Virus record (IMG/VR): IMGVR_UViG_3300027858_000003
Location: 1-38,513 of that record
DNA from: a virus
Strand: one strand, 5' to 3'
DNA: 38,513 bases
In this document: positions 14,399 through 21,902 of the stretch, one piece after another
How the letters are laid out: each line of letters starts with the position of its first letter
How positions within the stretch are numbered: the first letter of the stretch is position 1
Translations under genes and position numbers: made by a program
The notes under the pieces: generated by a model
Told to the model about the DNA's origin: nothing
The model's database searches: none
The model's input: the letters and a program-made list of their open reading frames with translations, nothing else

Positions 14399-16089
14399 TG
14401 GCTTATATTCAATATCCTTTATCCTATAATCCGATTATTGAATATTGGAACAAGATTGAATCAGGTGAGGAAGTTGTCGGGGATAAGATTAGACGAGTTT
14501 ACAAAAAGATAATCAAAGACTTGAACGATGTGGATAGTGAATATGAATACAATCCTAATCGCGCTCTTCATCCGATTGAATTCATTGAAAACTTTTGCAA
14601 ACATTCCAAAGGTAAATGGGCAGGATTGCCGATTGAATTAGAATTATGGCAAAAAGCGATGACTGCAGCAATGTTTGGATTTGTCCACAAGATTGATGGC
14701 ACTCGAAAGTATCAGCAAGTGTTCTGTGTCATTGGTCGTAAAAACGGAAAGTCCACAATTGGCTCTGGTATCGGCTTGTATTTAATGGTCGGTGACAATG
14801 AGGGTGGTTCTGAAGTTTACGCGGTAGCGACTAAACGCGATCAAGCTAAATTAGTTTGGTTAGAGGCAAAGAAGATGGTTAAGAAGTCACCTATTTTGTT
14901 GGATTCCATTAAACCACTTGTTTCTGAAATGACCGCAGAATGGAACGAGAGCAGTTTTAAACCATTAGGCTCTGATAGTGAGACGCTAGACGGCTTGAAC
15001 GTGCATGGCGCGATTATGGATGAAGTAGCAGCATGGAAAGACCAAAACTTGTTTGATGTAATTGTGGATGGTACAACAGCGCGTGACCAACCTATGATTT
15101 TAATGATTACCACAGCAGGAACGGTTCGAGAATCTGTATACGATATGAAATACAGTGAAGCAGAAATGATATTGAACGGATTTGACGATGTGGACGGTTA
15201 CAAAGACGATCGTTTCCTTCCTTTCATTTATGAGATTGACAAGCGCGAAGAATGGACAAACCCTCTCATGTGGAAAAAGGGTAATCCGGCACTAGGAACA
15301 ATCAAAAAAGTTGACCAATTAGAAACGAAAGTTAATAAAGCCAAAGCTAATCCCATGTTGGTGAAGAATTTAATCACGAAAGAGTTTAATGTTCGTGATA
15401 CATCGAGTGAAGCATGGTTGAATTTTGAGCAAATCAACAACACTTCCACATTCGACATTGCCGAATTAAAACCGCGTTACGCTATTGGTGGTGCGGATTT
15501 ATCAAGTTCGGTGGATTTAACTTCAGCTTGTATACTTTTCCAAGTGAATGGAGATCCGACAACTTACTTTAAACACATGTACTGGTTGCCTGAAGATTTA
15601 TTGGAACGCAGAACAAACGAAGACAAAATACCTTATAACATTTGGCGCGACTTAGGATGGCTACGAACGACACCAGGTAACAAGGTTCATCATAAATTCG
15701 TGACTGAATGGTTTATTGAGATGCAAGAAGAGCATGACGTGTATATTCCTTGGGTCGGTTATGATTCTTGGTCTGCTACTTACTTTGTGGAAGAAATGAA
15801 GAATCATTTCGGTAAAGAATCAATGATTCCTGTCATTCAAGGAAAGAAAACCCTCTCTGCTCCCATGAAATCACTAGGGGCAGACTTAGAAGCGAATAAG
15901 ATAAATTACGGTAATAATCCCATTACTAAGTGGTGTTTGACTAATACCTCTGTGGATATTGATAAAAATGACAACATTCAACCGTCAAAAGGGAATACCC
16001 AGCGTAAACGTATAGATGGATTCGCGGCCATGCTTGATGCGTATGTGGTGTTTAGCGACAAAACGAGCGATTATCAAAATCTGATTTAA
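14398..16089 (+). CDS. terL: Terminase large subunit (HK97-type, Terminase_1), 563 aa
   Basis: ATPase domain with Walker A-like GRKNGKS (113-119), adenine-binding segment YAVATKRDQA, and Walker B with catalytic acid GAIMDEV (204-210; D208, E209). The C-terminal nuclease part contains GGADLSSSVDLTS, the first acidic metal ligand of the RNase H-like fold, and further Asp residues (GYDSWSATYF; RIDGFAAMLDAY). It drives DNA into the prohead and cuts it. Start overlaps the terS stop by one base. Confidence 0.95.
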   Translation: MAYIQYPLSYNPIIEYWNKIESGEEVVGDKIRRVYKKIIKDLNDVDSEYEYNPNRALHPIEFIENFCKHSKGKWAGLPIELELWQKAMTAAMFGFVHKIDGTRKYQQVFCVIGRKNGKSTIGSGIGLYLMVGDNEGGSEVYAVATKRDQAKLVWLEAKKMVKKSPILLDSIKPLVSEMTAEWNESSFKPLGSDSETLDGLNVHGAIMDEVAAWKDQNLFDVIVDGTTARDQPMILMITTAGTVRESVYDMKYSEAEMILNGFDDVDGYKDDRFLPFIYEIDKREEWTNPLMWKKGNPALGTIKKVDQLETKVNKAKANPMLVKNLITKEFNVRDTSSEAWLNFEQINNTSTFDIAELKPRYAIGGADLSSSVDLTSACILFQVNGDPTTYFKHMYWLPEDLLERRTNEDKIPYNIWRDLGWLRTTPGNKVHHKFVTEWFIEMQEEHDVYIPWVGYDSWSATYFVEEMKNHFGKESMIPVIQGKKTLSAPMKSLGADLEANKINYGNNPITKWCLTNTSVDIDKNDNIQPSKGNTQRKRIDGFAAMLDAYVVFSDKTSDYQNLI

Positions 16090-16111
16090 TTCAAAGGGGG
16101 TGAGAAAATAA

Positions 16112-17284
16112 ATGGGATTTTGGGATCGTTTCAAAAAAGAGAATCAAACGGTAACAGTTTCTAAGTATCAGATGTTTACCGATGAAGGTAATGGTTTCTA
16201 TGCTTGGAATGGCAACTTGTACAATAGCGACATTGTGAGGGCGGCCATACGTCCAAAAGTGAGGGCATTTGGTAAAACAATAGCCAAACATATTAGGAAT
16301 TACGAAAACAAACTAGAGGTCAATCCTGAAGAATATATGAGGTTCTTATTAGAAGAACCTAATCCGTACATGACAGGTCAAATGATGCAGGAAAAGTTGG
16401 CTATTCAACTTGAATTAAACAATAACGCGTTTGCTTATATCGCAAGAGACACAAACAACTACCCTACTGAAATTTATCCCATCACTTCTTCTTCTGTGGA
16501 TGCGGTAAAAAACGGAAATGGTGAGTTGTTTTTACGTTTTACGCTGAAGAATGGGAAAACGGTCACGTTCAGATATACCGATATTATTCATTTACGGAAA
16601 GATTTTAATGAAAATGAGATATTTGGTGACAGTCCAGCACCTGCATTAACGCAACTTATGGAAGTAATCAATACAACAGATCAAGGCTTTGTTAAAGCAA
16701 TTAAAAATTCAAACGTGATTAAGTGGCTATTGAAATTCAATCAGACGTTACGACCTGAAGATTTGAAAGCAGCAACTAAACAATTTACCGATGATTATCT
16801 AAATATTGATAATGAAAGTGGTGGTGCTGCTGCTACTGATGCCAAAATGGATGCGACACAGGTTAAACCGAATGACATTATGGTAGATAACAAACTAATG
16901 AATGAAACGGTTAAGCGTGTTTATGCGTTCTTTGGAACGAATGAGAAGATTGTCCACAGTTCTTATGATGAGAATGGATGGGTTTCTTACTACGAAACGT
17001 GTGTAGAACCCGATATTGTGCAAGCGAGTGGAGAGTATACGAGAAAGTTATTTAGTCGAGCAGAGAGAAGTCGTGGGAATCGCATCATGTTTGAAAGTTC
17101 AAACCTTGCGTTTGCTTCATTAAAGACTAAAATGGATTTCGTTAATAACGGAATTGACAGAGGTTATGTGAACGCAAATGAGGGACGTGATGTATTCGGC
17201 ATGGCTCCAATAGAAGGTGGAGAGATTTATGTCAGACGTTTAGACATGGCTCCAACTGAACAAACCGATGAAGTCGAAGAATAA
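16112..17284 (+). CDS. Portal protein (HK97 family), 390 aa
   Basis: MGFWDRFKKENQTVTVSKYQ... then NPYMTGQMMQEKLAIQLELN, NAFAYIARD and YTDIIHLRKDF, hallmarks of the HK97-type portal that forms the dodecameric DNA gate of the capsid. Length about 390 aa is usual. Strong ribosome site AAAGGGGGTGAG upstream. It lies between terL and the prohead protease in the standard order. The C-terminal tail is acidic. Confidence 0.93.
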   Translation: MGFWDRFKKENQTVTVSKYQMFTDEGNGFYAWNGNLYNSDIVRAAIRPKVRAFGKTIAKHIRNYENKLEVNPEEYMRFLLEEPNPYMTGQMMQEKLAIQLELNNNAFAYIARDTNNYPTEIYPITSSSVDAVKNGNGELFLRFTLKNGKTVTFRYTDIIHLRKDFNENEIFGDSPAPALTQLMEVINTTDQGFVKAIKNSNVIKWLLKFNQTLRPEDLKAATKQFTDDYLNIDNESGGAAATDAKMDATQVKPNDIMVDNKLMNETVKRVYAFFGTNEKIVHSSYDENGWVSYYETCVEPDIVQASGEYTRKLFSRAERSRGNRIMFESSNLAFASLKTKMDFVNNGIDRGYVNANEGRDVFGMAPIEGGEIYVRRLDMAPTEQTDEVEE

Positions 17285-17314
17285 ACCGCATAATCCTTTA
17301 GAGGAGGTGATGAT

Positions 17315-18034
17315 ATGAAAATAAAGGTGAACGGTGTGATTGTTTCAAACGATCACAAAGAGGTTTATGACTATTTCGGAATAGAAGCAACGTCACCAAA
17401 TGACGTATTATCAGCCTTGGATAAAGCAAAAGACAAAGATGTTGAGGTTGTTATTTCGAGTGGTGGCGGTGATGTGTGGAGTGCTTCACAGATTTATACG
17501 TCACTTCGAGAACATAAAGGCAATGTCACAACGAAAATCGTTTCTTTAGCAGCATCAGCAGCTACAGTTATTGCAATGGGTGGTAACAAAGTCATTATGT
17601 CACCTACTGCTGAATTCATGATACACAACGCTTCTGTAGGTGGTGTAAGTGGTGACAATCGTGATATGTCGCATATGGCCAAAGTTTTAGAAACAACTAA
17701 TCGAACAGTGGCCAACGCTTATGTATTAAAAACTGGTAGAAGTTCAGAGGAAATATTGGAGTTAATGAATAAAGAAACATGGTTGACTGCTCAAGATGCG
17801 AAAAAATATGGATTTATAGATGAAATCATGTTTGATGAATCGTTTTCTTTGTCGGCCAGTGTGACTTCAATGTCCAATACTATCCCTGTGGAAGTCATAC
17901 AGAAATTTAAAAATGATAAACAATTATCCAATCCGACACCTGAAGCTGAAAAAGCTGACAAGGAATCGGATTTTTTAATGCGCAAAATGCAGTCTCAACT
18001 AAATTTAATCAAACTAGGAGGAACAAAATCATGA
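17315..18034 (+). CDS. ClpP-type prohead protease, 239 aa
   Basis: ClpP/crotonase fold: SSGGGDVWSASQI (oxyanion region), catalytic Ser81 in LAASAATVIAMGG and His104 in EFMIHNASVGG, with the acid probably in ETWLTAQDAKKYGFIDE (about 154-161). Such proteases trim the scaffold and the N-terminal delta domain of the capsid protein. GAGGAGG precedes the start; its stop overlaps the capsid start (ATGA). The last 40 residues (after about 195) form a charged helical tail typical of the phage form. Confidence 0.93.
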   Translation: MKIKVNGVIVSNDHKEVYDYFGIEATSPNDVLSALDKAKDKDVEVVISSGGGDVWSASQIYTSLREHKGNVTTKIVSLAASAATVIAMGGNKVIMSPTAEFMIHNASVGGVSGDNRDMSHMAKVLETTNRTVANAYVLKTGRSSEEILELMNKETWLTAQDAKKYGFIDEIMFDESFSLSASVTSMSNTIPVEVIQKFKNDKQLSNPTPEAEKADKESDFLMRKMQSQLNLIKLGGTKS

Positions 18035-19248
18035 AATTTGAACAATACGAAGAACAACGTAAGGCATTAGTGGAAGAAGCACAAGGATTTATCGACTCAG
18101 GAGAGTTGGAAACATCTGAAACGAAATTACAAGAAGTAAAAGATCTTGATAACAAATGGGAAGGCGTTAAATTAGCAAACGCTAACCTAAACGCGATCAA
18201 AGGAAAAGACATTGCAGAAGGATTTGAAAATAAATCAGTTAAAGTCGAGGGGGAAATGGTAGTGGAAAAATTGAACGCGATCGAAGTTGTATCTGAAAAA
18301 GATGTATATCAAAATGCTTGGGCTAAAAAAATGATGGGGCAAAAAATTGATGGTGAAGAATTAGAAGTATTCAACACGATCAACAAATCTTTCAATAATG
18401 CTTTCACTCATGACACTGGAAACACTGCTGTATTGATTCCTGAAACAGTTGTTGCTGGAATTTGGTCACGCGCTGAAGAAATGTACCCATTGTTTGCAGA
18501 TGCGAAGAAATACAATGTTCGTGGTACGTTAAAGATCGCTAAACACCTTTCAATTGATGCTGGAGATGCTGCATGGTATGTGGAAGCTAATCCAGTTGCT
18601 GATGAACAAAATACATTCGGTGAAATGATTCTTTCAGGTCACGAATTAGCGAAAGCTGTAACAGTTTCATGGAAATTAAAAGCTATGGCTGTCCAAGACT
18701 TCATTCCTTACATCATCAATGAACTTGGTGAACGTGTAGGCGTTGCTTTAGGAACTGCTGCTGCTCGTGGTAACGGTGTTAATCAACCTGAAGGTGTTGA
18801 GACTGCTTTGAAAGCTGAAGCTGGTACTCCACAAGTTGTTGCTGCTGCACCTGCTTACGCTTCAATTACTAATGCAATTTCAAAAGTGCATTCTTCTTAC
18901 TTAAATGGTGCTAAATTCTATGTAAACAATGCTGATATTTACGGTGAAGGTGGTTTAATCAACGTATTAGACTTAAATGGTCGTCCGTACTTCACAGAGG
19001 ATGCTATGGGTAATTATGCAGGTCGCATGTTTGGTTTCCCTGTTGTTGCTGATGCAGGTGTATCTCCTGGTAGCATTATCTTTGGTAATGCAAATAAAGG
19101 TCTTGTATTCAACACAAACGAACCTTTCAGCGTTGTAACTGAAGACCATGCGAAAGCACGTACTACTGATTATGTAGCTTACTCAGTTATTGACGGTGGC
19201 GTATTAGATACAAAAGCATTTGCTTTAATTGAAACACCAGTAATCTAA
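18031..19248 (+). CDS. Major capsid protein (HK97 fold), 405 aa
   Basis: N-terminal ~100 residues are a charged coiled coil (MKFEQYEEQRKALVEEAQGF...), the delta domain that acts as scaffold and is removed by the upstream protease. From about residue 115 the HK97-type capsid domain follows (TGNTAVLIPETVV; NVRGTLKIAKHL; the ALGTAAARGNGVNQPEG segment). Codons are biased toward abundant A/T-ending choices and Ala/Gly richness as expected of a highly expressed gene. Standard gene order supports it. Confidence 0.95.
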   Translation: MKFEQYEEQRKALVEEAQGFIDSGELETSETKLQEVKDLDNKWEGVKLANANLNAIKGKDIAEGFENKSVKVEGEMVVEKLNAIEVVSEKDVYQNAWAKKMMGQKIDGEELEVFNTINKSFNNAFTHDTGNTAVLIPETVVAGIWSRAEEMYPLFADAKKYNVRGTLKIAKHLSIDAGDAAWYVEANPVADEQNTFGEMILSGHELAKAVTVSWKLKAMAVQDFIPYIINELGERVGVALGTAAARGNGVNQPEGVETALKAEAGTPQVVAAAPAYASITNAISKVHSSYLNGAKFYVNNADIYGEGGLINVLDLNGRPYFTEDAMGNYAGRMFGFPVVADAGVSPGSIIFGNANKGLVFNTNEPFSVVTEDHAKARTTDYVAYSVIDGGVLDTKAFALIETPVI

Positions 19249-19271
19249 TAAATTGATAGGAGGTTTTACAA

Positions 19272-19451
19272 ATGGTTAAACATTTAGTGTTAAAAAACTT
19301 CCGCGATAAAAATACCAGTCGATTAGTTTTGGCTGGTTCTTTTTTTGAGTCGGATGATAAAAAACGATTAGACGAAATGTACAAACAAGGATTCCTTCAA
19401 GAAGATGAACCTGTTAAGAAAGCGACTACTCGCAAGAAAAGTGGTGAATAA
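19272..19451 (+). CDS. Small head protein, hypothetical, 59 aa
   Basis: MVKHLVLKNFRDKNTSRLVL..., an N-terminal beta-hairpin-like part then a Lys-rich tail (VKKATTRKKSGE). Ribosome site AGGAGG (19259-19264). Position directly after the capsid gene and before the connector suggests a head or head-completion accessory; similar short proteins are common there, but no named family is assigned. Confidence 0.7.
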   Translation: MVKHLVLKNFRDKNTSRLVLAGSFFESDDKKRLDEMYKQGFLQEDEPVKKATTRKKSGE

Positions 19452-19453
19452 CC

Positions 19454-19735
19454 ATGTTAGAACGCATTAAAAAAGCGTTGCGTATTTCGTCAAATGCCTT
19501 TGATGATGAAGTTATGGATTTAATTGAAGGTGCTAAATCTGATTTAAGTCTAGCAGGTGTTTATTTCATTGATGAAACCGATCCGTTAATTGCAAGAGCC
19601 ATAACGATATATGCGAAGGCTCATTTCGGTTATGACAATCCTGAAGCTGATAGATTTCAAGACTCTTATATCATGCTTAAACAACATTTATCTCTTTCAG
19701 GTGATTATCGCGAGGTGGTCGTAATTGCGCCATAG
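19454..19735 (+). CDS. Head-tail connector (gp6-like), 93 aa
   Basis: MLERIKKALRISSNAFDDEV...: an all-helical adaptor pattern with DDEVMDLIEGAKSDLSLAGV and RAITIYAKAHFGYDNPE, typical of phage_connect_1/HK97 gp6-like proteins that form the ring below the portal. Starts 2 bases after the previous stop; overlaps the next gene by 11 bases. Confidence 0.88.
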   Translation: MLERIKKALRISSNAFDDEVMDLIEGAKSDLSLAGVYFIDETDPLIARAITIYAKAHFGYDNPEADRFQDSYIMLKQHLSLSGDYREVVVIAP

Positions 19736-20027
19736 CGAGGTAATTTATTTGTTAGATGTGACAATTGCGGAAGATGAATTAGGTAATCAAATTGAATCGT
19801 CAACTGAACGGATGGTGTTTGCAAACGAAATGTCAGTAAGTGCTACTGAATTTTATGGAGCATCAGCAATAAACTTGAAGCCGTCCAAGGTGTTTGAAAT
19901 TTATTCTTTTGAGTATCAAAACGAGATTCAGTTGAAACACGAAGGTTTAATTTACTCAGTGATTCGTCCTGATAAACGTGGCGATAAAATAAGGATAACT
20001 TGTGAAAGAAGTGTTGGAAATGGCTAA
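19725..20027 (+). CDS. Head closure (stopper) protein, 100 aa
   Basis: TTG start after GAGGTGG; LRHSEVIYLLDVTIAEDELG... with VFANEMSVSATEFYGA and a beta-rich C-terminus, matching the SPP1 gp16/HK97 gp7-like head closure family that seals the filled capsid. Location between the connector and the tail-completion gene agrees. Confidence 0.85.
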   Translation: MRHSEVIYLLDVTIAEDELGNQIESSTERMVFANEMSVSATEFYGASAINLKPSKVFEIYSFEYQNEIQLKHEGLIYSVIRPDKRGDKIRITCERSVGNG

Positions 20028-20382
20028 CATAAATCTTAATAATCTATCCAACGAAATCACAAAACACCTTGAGACTTACACTGAAGACGTGAGAAAGAAA
20101 GTGGACAAGGCTACTAACAAAGTTACAAAAGAAGGCGTTCAGTTGTTGAAAGATGTACCTATTGAATTAACAGGTGATTATCGAGCAGGTTGGGCGCGAA
20201 AAAAGGAAGGTTCAGGTTTAATCATCCACAACCGAACCGATTACCAACTTACTCACCTGCTCGAATATGGTCATGCGAAAACTGGTGGTAGTCGTGTAGC
20301 TGCTAGGCCTCACATAAGACCTGTGGAAGAAAAGATAGTAGCAGACTTTGAAGAACTAGTGAAGAAGGCGATTCAGTCATGA
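20002..20382 (+). CDS. HK97 gp10-like tail-component protein, 126 aa
   Basis: Contains VDKATNKVTKEGVQLLKDVP and LTHLLEYGHAKTGGSRVAARPHIRPVEEK; the EYGH...PHIRP pattern is the hallmark of the gp10-like/minor capsid-tail joining family. The GTG at 20002 has AAGGA at 6 bases; an ATG at 20020 (giving 120 aa and starting MANINLNNLS like many homologues) lacks a clear site, so the true start is uncertain. Overlaps the preceding gene by 26 bases. Confidence 0.87.
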   Translation: MKEVLEMANINLNNLSNEITKHLETYTEDVRKKVDKATNKVTKEGVQLLKDVPIELTGDYRAGWARKKEGSGLIIHNRTDYQLTHLLEYGHAKTGGSRVAARPHIRPVEEKIVADFEELVKKAIQS

Positions 20383-20708
20383 CATTATCAGAATTAGTTG
20401 TTGCACTAAAGGCTACAGGCTACCCTGTGGCTTATTCGCATTTTGTCGTAACATCACTCAATCCGATGCCGTCACCACCATTTATAAACTATGTGGAAGC
20501 ATTTACGAGTAATCAATTTGCTGATAATCGTGTACATCACAAGATGAAGAATATGCAGATTGAATTATATACGAATAAGAAAGATTTAGTTGCTGAACAA
20601 AAGTTAGAAGATGAACTAGATCGAAATGAAATACCCTACGATGTTACGGAAACATACATCGAACCAGAAAAGTTATATCAAAGAATATATGAAACGAGGT
20701 TGATTTAA
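20379..20708 (+). CDS. Tail completion/terminator protein (DUF806-like), 109 aa
   Basis: MTLSELVVALKATGYPVAYS... with PSPPFINYVEAFTSNQFADN and IELYTNKKDLVAEQKLEDEL, a familiar pattern of the tail terminator/DUF806 group that caps the tail tube and meets the head. ATGA overlap with the previous gene; position just before the major tail protein is standard. Confidence 0.83.
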   Translation: MTLSELVVALKATGYPVAYSHFVVTSLNPMPSPPFINYVEAFTSNQFADNRVHHKMKNMQIELYTNKKDLVAEQKLEDELDRNEIPYDVTETYIEPEKLYQRIYETRLI

Positions 20709-21275
20709 TTGGCTAATAAAGTGACGTTCGGTTTAAGAAATGTACATTATGCACCATACGAAGTGACAGGTGGAGTTATCACATATGAAACGCCTGTACG
20801 TTTACCAGGTGGTATTGAAATTAGTTTAGAAGCGCGAGGGGATATGGTCGAGTTTTATGCTGACGATATGCTTTATTACTCTGCATCAAATAACCAAGGA
20901 TATGACGGTACGTTATCACTTGCTGACATTCCTGAACAATTCTTAATTGATGCACTAGGCGAAGTTAAAGACGTAACGGACATGGTATTGACTGAATCAG
21001 CTAACTCAGTGGGTAAACCATTTGCGCTAATGTTTGAATTTGCAGGAGATGTTAAAGCAGTTCGTCATGTGATTTATAACTGTACTGCTAATCGTCCAAA
21101 TGTGGCTTCTTCCACAAAAACGGCTACAGCAGAACCTAATGAAAACGAATTAACATTCGTTGCATCTCCACGCGAAACAGATTATGCAGTTAAAACGAAA
21201 ACAACAGATACAACTCCTGCACCTATCTATGATGCTTGGTATGCAACAGTGTACGAAAAATTACCACAAGCCTAA
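20709..21275 (+). CDS. Major tail tube protein (phi13 family), 188 aa
   Basis: TTG start behind GAGGTTGAT. LANKVTFGLRNVHYAPYEVT..., LPGGIEISLEARGDMVEFYA and NQGYDGTLSLADIPEQF are characteristic of the phi13/TP901-1-like major tail proteins that stack into the tail tube. About 190 aa is the common size without an extra Ig-like domain. It is followed by the tail assembly chaperones, as expected. Confidence 0.92.
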   Translation: MANKVTFGLRNVHYAPYEVTGGVITYETPVRLPGGIEISLEARGDMVEFYADDMLYYSASNNQGYDGTLSLADIPEQFLIDALGEVKDVTDMVLTESANSVGKPFALMFEFAGDVKAVRHVIYNCTANRPNVASSTKTATAEPNENELTFVASPRETDYAVKTKTTDTTPAPIYDAWYATVYEKLPQA

Positions 21276-21288
21276 GGAGTGAACTTTG

Positions 21289-21624
21289 ATGGAGAAGACA
21301 ATAGTTATTGATGGTAAACATGTTTCATTTAAAAGTACAGGTGCTACACCTTTACGATATAAAGCGCAATTCGGGAATGATTTCTTTGCGGAAATTATGA
21401 AACTCGATGGAATGACAAAAGTTGATGCTGAAGGGAAAACAGATATTTCGGAAATTGATTTTGAAGTGTTTTATAACCTTGCCTGGGTATTAGCGAAAAC
21501 TGCTGACTCCTCCATCAAAGACCCTTTAACGTGGTTAGATACATTTGACGAGTTTCCTATCGTGGAAATATTACCCGAACTACAGGATTTAATCTTTGCT
21601 ACATTGCAAGGTAAAAAAAAATAA
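21289..21624 (+). CDS. Tail assembly chaperone gpG, 111 aa
   Basis: ATG 21289 follows GGAGTGAAC. MEKTIVIDGKHVSFKSTGAT..., FEVFYNLAWVLAKTADSSIK fit gpG-type chaperones (TAC_12-like) that guide tail tube polymerisation on the tape measure. The gene ends GKKK-stop at a run of nine A, which is the frameshift site for the gpGT product. Usual lengths of 110-130 aa. Confidence 0.88.
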   Translation: MEKTIVIDGKHVSFKSTGATPLRYKAQFGNDFFAEIMKLDGMTKVDAEGKTDISEIDFEVFYNLAWVLAKTADSSIKDPLTWLDTFDEFPIVEILPELQDLIFATLQGKKK

Positions 21625-21836
21625 AAAAAAGCAGTGGTGGGAATGGTGAAGTGGATTGGGATAATCACACGACATCATTCCTTTTTTCTGCATACAAAGC
21701 AGGATTGTCACATGCTGATTTAGACATGATGACTGTGGGTGGTATCATGGATTTCATTGAAGAATGGGTGGATAGAAATACGCCTGACAGTGAAAAAACA
21801 AGACAAGCGAAACAATCTGACTTTGATTCATTCTGA
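21289..21836 (+). CDS. Tail assembly chaperone gpGT, -1 frameshift product
   Basis: From the A-run at 21613-21621, a -1 shift avoids the TAA at 21622 and continues through IKKSSGGNGEVDWDNHTTSF to a stop at 21834-21836. The T part (FSAYKAGLSHADLDMMTVGG, IMDFIEEWVDRN) has no start codon with a ribosome site of its own and has the gpT-like helical pattern. The fusion is about 181 aa. Programmed -1 slippage here is a well known device of siphophages; the exact slippage point is inferred. Confidence 0.85.
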
Positions 21837-21843
21837 TTTACCG

Positions 21844-21872
21844 AAGCACTTACAGACTAGTAGGTGCTTTTT
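21844..21872 (+). terminator. Terminator-like hairpin between gpGT and tape measure
   Basis: AAGCACTT (21844-21851) and AGGTGCTT (21862-21869) pair with one G-U, followed by TTTTTAATTTG. It lies inside the late operon and must be read through, so it may lower downstream expression or act in gpGT balance. Confidence 0.6.
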
Positions 21873-21902
21873 AATTTGTCCAAAAAAGGACGGTGAGAAC
21901 AT

